In this document: positions 1 through 5,213 of the stretch, piece by piece
Layout: each line of letters begins with the position of its first letter
How positions within the stretch are numbered: the stretch's first letter is position 1
Assembly (NCBI GenBank): GCA_039812685.1
Contig: JBDIBB010000216.1
Span: 1 to 5,405, forward strand
DNA length: 5,405 nucleotides
Source: JBDIBB01 sp039812685
GTDB taxonomy: Bacteria > Acidobacteriota > Vicinamibacteria > Vicinamibacterales > JAFNAJ01
Direction: 5' to 3'
The notes under the pieces: model-generated
Told to the model about the DNA's origin: nothing
Seen by the model: only the letters and a program-made list of their open reading frames with translations
The model's database searches: none
Position numbers and translations under genes: made by a program

Positions 1-1202
1 CGCTCCACCTCGGCATCCTGCAGCGACTCGTAGACGGGAACCTGGACGGCCGTCGCGGCGTGCTCGGCGCCGGGCATCGCCGGGCCGGTCCACCCGAACA
101 GGCTCATCGAGGTGCACACGTCCACGTGCATCGGCGCCACGTCGACGCCGCGCCGGATGCAGCGCTTCACGACGAGTTCGCTGTCGGGCACGTACGGGCA
201 GTACTGATAGTAAACGTGCGTCTGTCCGGCCGGAATCCTGGGGATCGTCACGCCGTCGACCCCGCCCAGGATGTCGTCGAGGATGCGCGCGTGGCGCCGC
301 GTCCGCTCGATGTACTCCGGCAGACGCCTCAGGCCGGCAAGACCTATGGCGGCCTGGACGTTGGTGAACCGGCCCCGATAGTGATCCGGAAGCGGCGCCA
401 GGGGCCGGACACGCTCCCACAACCGTTCCTCAGGCTTGCTGCCGGTGAACGAGGCGACGTACCACACGGGAAACAGCGACCAGGTGAACACCTTCGGCCG
501 GATGAAGGTGTGCTGCAGCCTGCCCTGCCGCAGGATGCTCTCCACGCGCTTCTCGGTCGGCCACGCCTCGGCGTCGGCCAGCGCGCCGACCCGCCTCGCC
601 AGTTCGGCGTCGCGCACCCACGCGAGCCCTCCGCCGAAAGTGTTCAGCGGCTTGAAGGCCTGGAAGCTGAAGAAACTGGCATCGCCGAGCGTTCCGACCA
701 TGCGCCCCTTGTACTCGGCACCGAGCGAGTGCGCGCAGTCCTCGATCACCTTCAGGTCGTGCTGACGGGCGAGCTCGAGGATCGGATCCATGTCGCACGC
801 CAGGCCGTAGAGGTGCGTCGGCAGCACCGCGCGGGTCCTCGGCGTGAGGGCCCGCCGCACGGCGTCGGCCGTGAGCGTGAACGTCGACGGATCGATGTCG
901 GCAAACACCGGCGTGAGCCCGGCGACGCGCGTGATCTCCGGCACGACCCAGAAGGTGAACGCGGGGACGATGATCTCGGATCCCGGCGGGAGGTCCATCG
1001 ACTTCAGGATGAAGTAGAGGGCCATGCGGCCGTATTCGGTGGAGCAGGCGCGGACGTGCCCGGCCCCAAGCAGGCGGGCGAACTCCTGCTCGAACGCCTC
1101 GATGTACGGCCCCTCGACGAGTTGACGCCGCGCACGACACTCCCGGATGATCGCCGGCAACTCCGGCACGACTCGAGATCCGAACCTTCCAATGGCGGCC
1201 AT
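1..1202 (-). CDS. DegT/DnrJ/EryC1/StrS-family PLP-dependent aminotransferase (3' end beyond window)
   Basis: This is a fold-type I PLP enzyme of the family that aminates keto-sugars, and sometimes other substrates, on the way to surface glycans or secondary metabolites. Some 400 codons are present; the frame is still open at the left edge, and by family length only a short C-terminal piece should be missing. Visible landmarks are EIIVPAFTFW (residues 76-85), the VFADIDP strand (99-105), LYG (131-133), IEDCAHSLGAEYKGR (153-167; Asp155 should contact the pyridine nitrogen) and GDASFFSFQAFK, with Lys184 as the expected Schiff-base lysine. The glycine-rich loop after it reads PLNTFGGG rather than the common TTGEGG type. 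ATG 1202 is chosen because GGAG lies 9 nt upstream; the frame stays open back to the stop of the DedA gene, so GTG 1238 or GTG 1301 are possible but poorly supported starts. Family membership is clear; the substrate cannot be told, as no sugar-nucleotide genes are visible. Confidence 0.93.
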   Translation of the reverse strand, partial: MAAIGRFGSRVVPELPAIIRECRARRQLVEGPYIEAFEQEFARLLGAGHVRACSTEYGRMALYFILKSMDLPPGSEIIVPAFTFWVVPEITRVAGLTPVFADIDPSTFTLTADAVRRALTPRTRAVLPTHLYGLACDMDPILELARQHDLKVIEDCAHSLGAEYKGRMVGTLGDASFFSFQAFKPLNTFGGGLAWVRDAELARRVGALADAEAWPTEKRVESILRQGRLQHTFIRPKVFTWSLFPVWYVASFTGSKPEERLWERVRPLAPLPDHYRGRFTNVQAAIGLAGLRRLPEYIERTRRHARILDDILGGVDGVTIPRIPAGQTHVYYQYCPYVPDSELVVKRCIRRGVDVAPMHVDVCTSMSLFGWTGPAMPGAEHAATAVQVPVYESLQDAEVE

Positions 1203-1284
1203 GATCACCTGCTCCAACGACTTGCCGGCGTCCGTCACCTGTCCAGGAGCTGCACGGCGGGCGGACGGGACACCCGCGGCAGTT

Positions 1285-1302
1285 CGTGCCGGCGCCGGCA
1301 CG
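1285..1302. repeat. Perfect 18-bp palindrome between the DedA and aminotransferase genes
   Basis: CGTGCCGGCGCCGGCACG is its own reverse complement, with no spacer. It begins 11 nt downstream of the DedA stop codon and about 83 nt upstream of the aminotransferase ATG. In RNA it could fold as a 7-bp stem with a GCGC loop. No T-run follows on the minus strand, so it is not a textbook intrinsic terminator. A dimeric-repressor operator or a 3'-end-stabilising hairpin are alternatives. High GC makes chance palindromes of this composition more likely. Confidence 0.5.
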
Positions 1303-1313
1303 GGACCCCGCCG

Positions 1314-1883
1314 TCAGGCCGCGTCAGGACTGCCGATGACGCGGCGCTCGAACAGGGCCAGCAGTTTGAACAGGCCAAGGACGACGGCGCCGGCGAGCAA
1401 CGCGCCCTTCCAGCCTTCCAGCCCGAACCGCGCCAGGTAGGTCGGGCCGAGCCATCCCACGAGCACGAGCAGCGCGACGGCCCACACGACCGCCGAGAGC
1501 AGGCTCAGGATCGAGAACCTGACGGCCGACACGCCGACCCAGGCGCAGGCCACCGCAATCGCGATCCGCAGGCCTGGCGCGAAGCGGATCAGCAGGATCA
1601 TGAATGCGTCGTGACGCCGGACCCAGCCCAGCAGCGGCGCGGCCTTCCGTTCCAGCGAGGGATACCTCGCCACCCACTTCGCCAGGCGCCCACGCAGCGC
1701 GAAGAAGAACGCCTGGTCGCCAATCGTCGCGCCGAGCGCGCCGGCCGCCGCCACGGCCACGGGATTCAACTGTCCCTGGGCGACGAGCGCCGCCGCGGCG
1801 ACGTACGCCACTTCGCCCTCGATGATCGCGGCGATGAAGACGACCCAGTACGGCCAGGAATCCGACACGGGCAGCAGGTCCAT
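1314..1883 (-). CDS. DedA/VTT-family integral membrane protein
   Basis: This 189-residue, strongly hydrophobic inner-membrane protein belongs to the DedA (SNARE-associated Golgi protein, VTT domain) family, whose bacterial members are linked to undecaprenyl-phosphate or phospholipid flipping and membrane homeostasis. Visible family marks are an acidic pair in the first re-entrant/membrane segment (Glu22, Glu24 in IIEGEVAYVAAAAL), the glycine-rich GALGATIGDQAFFFALRGR stretch (48-66) that matches the usual G-x-x-x-G-D-x-x-x-Y/F pattern, and RFAPGLR (100-106) with the two arginines spaced six apart as in E. coli YqjA. Hydrophobic segments follow at about 107-118, 124-146 and 158-175. ATG 1883 has GAGG 7 nt upstream. 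The length is slightly below the usual 200-220 residues. It lies 111 bp before the aminotransferase start on the same strand, so co-transcription is plausible. The family call is good; the exact lipid substrate is unknown. Confidence 0.88.
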   Translation of the reverse strand: MDLLPVSDSWPYWVVFIAAIIEGEVAYVAAAALVAQGQLNPVAVAAAGALGATIGDQAFFFALRGRLAKWVARYPSLERKAAPLLGWVRRHDAFMILLIRFAPGLRIAIAVACAWVGVSAVRFSILSLLSAVVWAVALLVLVGWLGPTYLARFGLEGWKGALLAGAVVLGLFKLLALFERRVIGSPDAA

Positions 1884-1952
1884 GCAGCGGCCTCGAATCT
1901 GTCACGTTGTCGCGTGGCGCGTCACATGCTGGTCATCGCGCCGCGGCCGCCG

Positions 1953-1966
1953 CCGCGCATGCGCGG
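1953..1966. repeat. 14-bp palindrome upstream of the DedA gene
   Basis: CCGCGCATGCGCGG is a perfect palindrome about 70 nt upstream of the DedA start. Its last three bases (1964-1966) are also the first bases of the neighbouring stem 1964-1988, so the two structures could not both form fully in one RNA. It could equally be a protein-binding dyad or a chance product of GC-rich sequence. Confidence 0.35.
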
Positions 1967-2006
1967 GAGACGGCAGATGCCTCTCCCGGTGCACGGCAGC
2001 CCGTGC
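1964..2006 (-). repeat. Two adjacent stem-loops upstream of the DedA gene
   Basis: Arms 1964-1970 and 1982-1988 pair over 7 bp. A single bulged base (1971) is followed by further pairing of 1972-1974 with 1979-1981 around a 4-nt loop. Two bases later, GCACGG (1991-1996) pairs perfectly with CCGTGC (2001-2006) around a CAGC loop. On the minus strand both fall in the untranslated stretch before the DedA start. They could be a transcript end for the FG-GAP gene or a structured leader. No U-tract follows. Confidence 0.35.
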
Positions 2007-2044
2007 GGCGGCACAACCGGTCTCGACCTTTGCGCGCCCGGATC

Positions 2045-2059
2045 GCTGCCGGCGGCAGC
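2045..2059 (-). terminator. Short hairpin after the FG-GAP gene (weak terminator candidate)
   Basis: GCTGCC (2045-2050) and GGCAGC (2054-2059) pair perfectly around a 3-nt GGC loop, beginning 32 nt past the FG-GAP gene stop on the minus strand. There is no T-rich tail, so if transcription ends here it would rely on Rho or on structure alone. This is a low-confidence call. Confidence 0.25.
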
Positions 2060-2091
2060 ACGGCGGTGCGCCAGGGACATCGGCTACCGGA

Positions 2092-2679
2092 TCAGACCAC
2101 GTGCGGAGGTGGAGAGCGGGGACGGGAGGGAGAGGCGCCGCGGCCTGCTGCGAGGACGATGGCCGGGCGCAACGTGCCGCACGAATCGGCGGGCGCGGCC
2201 ATCCCGGGTCGCGTCGCCGGAGGCGTCGCTGGCGCGTCGGGCCCGGATGTCGAAACCAGAGGGCCGCCAGAGGCCCTCCGATCGTCGACGTGGTGTCGTG
2301 GCGGGACCGGGAGAACGTGCACCCGGGCCTCTCGGGGACCGAACGCGCGGAAGCCGGAACGGCCCAGCGTCCAGACGTGCAGGCTGGCCTTCGCCTCGCG
2401 CGCGACGAGTTCGGCCCGGCGGTCGCCATTCAGATCCCTGGCGGCGATCGCCGAAAGCGTCACCCGGGCCCGCATCACGTGAACCCGACGGCTCTTCGAC
2501 AGCCAGACGCGGACGACTGACGGCTCGTGTCGATCGAGCACCGCGCGATCGCCGTACCCGTCGCCGTCGAAGTCGCCGGAGACGCAGGTCTCCGCGGCGA
2601 TCGCGCCGGGCACGGCGGCGATCAGGGCCAGCCATGCGATGACGATCGGCCGGGCGAGGTATCGGAGCGTGCGATTCAC
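2092..2679 (-). CDS. Small secreted protein with two FG-GAP/VCBS-like calcium loops
   Basis: The 195-residue product starts with a signal peptide (basic MNRTLRYLAR, hydrophobic core about 11-25, likely cleavage after AIAA near residue 29). Two FG-GAP/VCBS-type repeats follow. The first carries DFDGDGYGD (36-44), a full Asp-rich calcium loop, then RAVLD and the strand VVRVWLS. The second carries the degenerate DLNGDRRAE (82-90), then LVARE and the strand SLHVWTL (99-105). Family repeats usually occur four to eight times to close a beta-propeller, so two alone is unusual. From about residue 115 the protein becomes Pro/Ala/Arg/Ser-rich with no recognisable domain and ends at a TGA near 2092. GTG 2679 is chosen because a good promoter lies just upstream and the signal peptide begins there; its Shine-Dalgarno is weak. 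An upstream in-frame GTG at 2745 would lie before that promoter. The role is unknown; extracytoplasmic calcium or ligand binding is inferred. Confidence 0.7.
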   Translation of the reverse strand: MNRTLRYLARPIVIAWLALIAAVPGAIAAETCVSGDFDGDGYGDRAVLDRHEPSVVRVWLSKSRRVHVMRARVTLSAIAARDLNGDRRAELVAREAKASLHVWTLGRSGFRAFGPREARVHVLPVPPRHHVDDRRASGGPLVSTSGPDAPATPPATRPGMAAPADSCGTLRPAIVLAAGRGASPSRPRSPPPHVV

Positions 2680-2701
2680 GTGAAAAACCAGAATTCTCGT
2701 G

Positions 2702-2730
2702 ATTATCCTTGAGCCTCTTCCGCCAATCAA
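2702..2730 (-). promoter_or_regulatory. Sigma-70-type promoter of the FG-GAP gene
   Basis: Read on the minus strand, TTGATT (2730-2725, 4/6 match to the -35 consensus) is followed by a 17-nt spacer and GATAAT (2707-2702, 5/6 match to the -10 consensus). Transcription would begin near 2695, about 15 nt before GTG 2679. It sits in one of the few AT-richer patches of the window, between two same-strand genes, so the FG-GAP gene is likely transcribed independently of the amidohydrolase. Confidence 0.55.
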
Positions 2731-2781
2731 GGGCACCCGGTCCACGCCTCAGCCGGTCAGGCGGCCGGCCACGGGTTCGGG

Positions 2782-2820
2782 CTCCGCCCCTCGGCGGAGA
2801 TCGCGTGGCGAGCAGGCCAC
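2782..2820 (-). terminator. Tandem hairpins after the amidohydrolase gene
   Basis: Two stem-loops lie just past the amidohydrolase stop on the minus strand. The first is GTGGC (2805-2809) with GCCAC (2816-2820), 5 bp with a 6-nt loop, starting 7 nt after the stop. The second is CTCCGCC (2782-2788) with GGCGGAG (2793-2799), a perfect 7-bp stem with a 4-nt loop. Neither is followed by a T-run, so termination here is inferred from position and structure only. Confidence 0.35.
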
Positions 2821-2826
2821 ACCGCC

Positions 2827-4440
2827 TCAGCGGCCGAAGCCAGGCCCTCGCAGCACCCGTCCAGGCCGCGCCGCCGTCATGGCCCCTTTCTCGAACACCA
2901 CCTCGCCGTTGACGACAACCGCGAACACGCCGTCGGCGTACTGATGGGGCTGCTCGAAGGTGGCGCGATCGGTCACGCGCGCCGGATCGAACAGCACGAG
3001 ATCGGCGCGCAGGCCGGCCTTCACGGCGCCGCGGTCGGCGAGGCCCGCGCGCTGCGCCGGCAGCGAGGTCATCTTCCGCACGGCGTCCTCGAGCGTGAGC
3101 ACGCCCTGCTCGCGCACGTAGCGGCCGAGCACGCGGACGAACGTGCCGTAGCTGCGGGGATGGGGCGAGGCGCGCCCGAAGATCGGCACCTCGCCATCGG
3201 AGGCGATCATCGTCGCGGGGTGCTTCAGGATGCGGACGAGATCCTCCTCGCCGATCGCATGGAAGATGCCGGCGCAGCCGCCCTGTTCCACGATCCAGAG
3301 CGCGGTGTCGGCCGCATGCTCGATGGTGGGCTCCAGGCCGCGGCCCTTCGTGATGTCGCCCAGCCGCCGGCCGGCGAGCGAGGGGTTCCAGTTGCAGGCG
3401 GCGATCTGGACGTTCTGCGGATCGCCGCCGCCGCGCTCGTTCTCGATCAGGGCGATCGTCGCCGCCTTGATCCTCGCCCGCGTGTCCGGGTCCCGCAGCC
3501 GGGCGAGCACCGCATCGCGGCCGCCTTCCTGCGCCCAGGCCGGCAGCAGCGCAGCCTGCACGCTGGTGCTCGAGGCGGTGTAGGGATACTGGTCGATGGA
3601 GACGTCCACACCGCGCGCGCGCGCCTCGTCCACCAGCCGCAGCGTCTCGACGCTGCGCCCCCAGTTGGCGCGCCCGATGATCTTGTGGTGCGTCACCTGG
3701 GTGGCCAGCCCGCCCAGCTCGCCAATGGCGATCGTCTCCCGCACCGAGTCGACGACCTTCGACGACTCGTTCCGCATGTGCGAAACGTGGATTCCGCCCA
3801 TCCCGCCCGCGACCCTCGCGAGTTCGGCCACCTCCGCGGTGGGCGCGAAGGTCCCGGGCACGTAGAACAGGCCGGTGCTCAGGCCGAACGCGCCGTCGCG
3901 CATCGCCGCCCGCACGATCGACCGCATCCGTTCCAGCTCGTCGCCGGTGGCCGGACGGTCGACCTCGCCCACGACCTCGGCGCGGACCGATCCCTGTCCG
4001 ACGAACATGCCGAAGTTCGGCGAGATGCGCGTGGCAGCGATCTTCTCGAGGAAGGGGCCGAGGGGAAGCGGCGAGCTGCCGTCCTGCCCTTCGAACAGCG
4101 TGGTGACGCCCTGCCTGACGTAGTTGTCGGCCGTCGGGACGTCGAAGATGCCTCGGCGGGCGTGGGTGTGGAGGTCGATGAAGCCCGGTGCGAGCACGAG
4201 GCCTGTCGCGTCGATCTCGCGCGTGCCCGTTGTGGCGAGGCCGCGTCCGATGGCGACGATCGTATCGCCCTTCACGGCAACATCGGCGAGGTACCAGGAG
4301 GCGCCGGTGCCATCGACGACGCGGGCGCCGCGGATCACGAGATCGGCCTGCGGCGCCTGGGCACCTGATGTTCCGACGAACGCCGCGACGACGCCCGCGG
4401 CAACAGACAGGATGCAGAGTGCACGAACGAACCGGCGCAT
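2827..4440 (-). CDS. Secreted amidohydrolase, N-acyl-D-amino-acid deacylase (D-aminoacylase) family
   Basis: This 537-residue metal-dependent hydrolase likely removes an acyl or aminoacyl group from a D-amino-acid-type amide in the periplasm. A signal peptide (MRRFVRAL, hydrophobic to about 25, AQA cleavage near 29) precedes the amidohydrolase N-terminal beta segment (DLVIRGARVVDGTG, 33-46). Then come GFIDLHTH (metal ligands His91, His93), VTTLFEGQDG (112-121), HVSHMR with His221, VTHHK with His251/252, DQYPY (283-287), ASDGE with Asp415, and HPRSYGTFVRVLGRYVRE (427-444), a strong hallmark of the D-aminoacylase group. The C-terminal beta segment is GLRADLVLFDP (476-486). Where D-aminoacylase has VGNCG with a metal-binding Cys, this protein has EGQDG, so Asp119 or Glu117 may take that role. 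ATG 4440 has GGAGG 7 nt upstream; an in-frame extension to 4524 lacks any such support and would bury the signal peptide. The family is sure; the substrate is not. Confidence 0.92.
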   Translation of the reverse strand: MRRFVRALCILSVAAGVVAAFVGTSGAQAPQADLVIRGARVVDGTGASWYLADVAVKGDTIVAIGRGLATTGTREIDATGLVLAPGFIDLHTHARRGIFDVPTADNYVRQGVTTLFEGQDGSSPLPLGPFLEKIAATRISPNFGMFVGQGSVRAEVVGEVDRPATGDELERMRSIVRAAMRDGAFGLSTGLFYVPGTFAPTAEVAELARVAGGMGGIHVSHMRNESSKVVDSVRETIAIGELGGLATQVTHHKIIGRANWGRSVETLRLVDEARARGVDVSIDQYPYTASSTSVQAALLPAWAQEGGRDAVLARLRDPDTRARIKAATIALIENERGGGDPQNVQIAACNWNPSLAGRRLGDITKGRGLEPTIEHAADTALWIVEQGGCAGIFHAIGEEDLVRILKHPATMIASDGEVPIFGRASPHPRSYGTFVRVLGRYVREQGVLTLEDAVRKMTSLPAQRAGLADRGAVKAGLRADLVLFDPARVTDRATFEQPHQYADGVFAVVVNGEVVFEKGAMTAARPGRVLRGPGFGR

Positions 4441-4462
4441 CAGGGAACCTCCGCCTCCGCGC

Positions 4463-4493
4463 ATGGTAGCGCAGGCGCGCGGGGTGCTACGAT
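4463..4493. promoter_or_regulatory. Possible divergent -10 elements between amidohydrolase and beta-barrel genes
   Basis: On the plus strand, TGCTACGAT (4485-4493) resembles an extended -10 element (TG, one base, then a 4/6 match to TATAAT), which would start the beta-barrel transcript near 4500. On the minus strand, TACCAT (4468-4463) is a 4/6 match placed about 23 nt before the amidohydrolase start. No convincing -35 is seen for either. The divergent layout requires promoters within 4441-4572, but these exact positions are weakly supported. Confidence 0.28.
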
Positions 4494-4526
4494 CGCGGCG
4501 CCAGCCCCGCGCTCCCGGCCACACGG

Positions 4527-4560
4527 CCGTGCCCCGCTGGTTCGGCCCGCCGGGGCACGG
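4527..4560 (+). promoter_or_regulatory. 10-bp inverted repeat abutting the beta-barrel gene's ribosome binding site
   Basis: CCGTGCCCCG (4527-4536) and CGGGGCACGG (4551-4560) are perfect inverted repeats around a 14-nt loop. The downstream arm ends one base before the Shine-Dalgarno GGAG (4562-4565), which is itself 7 nt before ATG 4573. In the mRNA this strong stem would sit against the ribosome landing site and may affect initiation or mRNA stability. As DNA it could be an operator in the divergent control region. The repeat is seen directly; its role is inferred. Confidence 0.5.
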
Positions 4561-4572
4561 TGGAGTCCTCGC

Positions 4573-5157
4573 ATGATGCGTGCCGCGTTCCGCTCAGCCT
4601 CGTTCTGCCTCGGCCTGCTCGCGATGCCGGCGCTCGCGTCCGCCCAGGGGTACATCGCCCCCTACCTGGGCCTCGGTTTCGGTGGCACCATCGAACGCGC
4701 ACAGGAGGAGAAGCCCAGGATCTACGGGGCCGTCCTCGGGGCCGGCGGCGGGATGCTCGGCTTCGAGGTCGACTTCGCGTTCGCCCCCGACTTCTTCGGC
4801 GAGTCCGAAACCTCGCTGCTTGGCGCCAACAGCGTCACCACGATCATGGGCAACGTCGTGCTCGGCACCGCCGGCCACGCCCGATCCGGACCAGGCGTGC
4901 GGCCGTACGCGTCGGCGGGGCTCGGGCTGATCCGGCAGCGCGTCGAGGGGTTCGGCGACCTGCTCGAGTTCTCGCGCAACAACCTCGGCTACAACTTCGG
5001 TGCGGGCGTCTCGATCTTCTTCAGCGATCGGGTCGGTATCCGCGGTGACTTCCGCCACTTCCGCAGCCTCCAGGATTCCGACGAGGGGTTCTTCTCGCTG
5101 GAGCGGGGCACGCTCGAGTTCACCCGGGCGACGGTGGGGCTCGCGTTGCGGTTCTGA
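4573..5157 (+). CDS. Outer-membrane beta-barrel protein (OmpA/OmpX-like porin-family fold)
   Basis: The 194-residue product has a classic signal peptide (MMRAAFRS, hydrophobic about 9-22, ASA cleavage near residue 24). Alternating amphipathic strands follow: YIAPYLGLGFGG (27-38), then MLGFEVDFAFAPDFF, VTTIMGNVVLGTA, VRPYASAGLGLIRQRV, NLGYNFGAGVSIFF, VGIRGDFRHFRS and the closing FTRATVGLALRF. The last strand ends in Phe194, the beta-signal recognised by the BAM complex. Gly- and aromatic-rich strand pairs and the length fit a small, probably eight-stranded, barrel. ATG 4573 is 7 nt after GGAG; the adjacent ATG 4576 would work at 10 nt. The gene is divergent from the amidohydrolase and has a strong stem in its leader. 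The fold is confident, but nothing identifies a ligand or function. Confidence 0.87.
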   Translation: MMRAAFRSASFCLGLLAMPALASAQGYIAPYLGLGFGGTIERAQEEKPRIYGAVLGAGGGMLGFEVDFAFAPDFFGESETSLLGANSVTTIMGNVVLGTAGHARSGPGVRPYASAGLGLIRQRVEGFGDLLEFSRNNLGYNFGAGVSIFFSDRVGIRGDFRHFRSLQDSDEGFFSLERGTLEFTRATVGLALRF

Positions 5158-5163
5158 CGCGAA

Positions 5164-5186
5164 GGCCGGCGGGTAACCGACCGGCC
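5164..5186. terminator. Compact hairpin between convergent genes, candidate bidirectional terminator
   Basis: GGCCGGCGG (5164-5172) pairs with CCG (5177-5179) and CCGGCC (5181-5186), giving 9 bp with one bulged A (5180) and, on the plus strand, a GTAA loop of the stable GNRA class. It starts 7 nt after the beta-barrel gene stop and lies 28 nt past the stop of the converging gene, where a shared transcription end would be expected. No T-run flanks it on either strand, so intrinsic termination is not assured. Confidence 0.45.
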
Positions 5187-5213
5187 ATCCTCCGCGTCGC
5201 GGCGACAGCGGGC

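Larger units (their letters stand above)
1884..2091. other. Non-coding gap between FG-GAP and DedA genes, rich in inverted repeats
   Basis: No frame here has convincing coding character. On the minus strand it would be the 3' end of the FG-GAP transcript and/or the leader of the DedA gene. It contains a 14-bp palindrome at 1953-1966, a bulged stem at 1964-1988, a 6-bp stem with a CAGC loop at 1991-2006 and a 6-bp stem with a 3-nt loop at 2045-2059. I see no good sigma-70 promoter upstream of the DedA start and no T-run marking an intrinsic terminator. Confidence 0.6.

Noticed and set aside
430..1140. 236-codon frame on the minus strand inside the aminotransferase
   Set aside because: It is in a different frame from the clear DegT-type protein and its translation is Arg/Ala-rich without motifs.
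1943..1950. GCGGCCGC 8-bp palindrome (NotI site)
   Set aside because: It is a short GC-only palindrome of a kind expected by chance in DNA of this composition.
1902..2429. 175-codon minus-strand frame spanning the gap between the FG-GAP and DedA genes
   Set aside because: It overlaps the FG-GAP gene out of frame and encodes an Arg/Pro/Ala-rich string. I considered it as a frameshifted continuation of the FG-GAP protein but saw no further calcium-loop motif in it.
60..2642. 860-codon open frame on the plus strand
   Set aside because: It runs antisense across the aminotransferase, DedA and FG-GAP genes, all of which have recognisable families. Its translation is Arg/Pro/Gly-rich low-complexity with no domain, as is typical of stop-poor antisense frames in high-GC DNA.
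2944..4368. 474-codon open frame on the plus strand
   Set aside because: It lies wholly antisense to the amidohydrolase, whose motifs are unambiguous. The product looks like an antisense shadow with no family features.
4441..4524. 28-residue N-terminal extension of the amidohydrolase
   Set aside because: The extension would place a basic, non-hydrophobic segment before a good signal peptide and has no ribosome binding site, whereas ATG 4440 has GGAGG at 7 nt.
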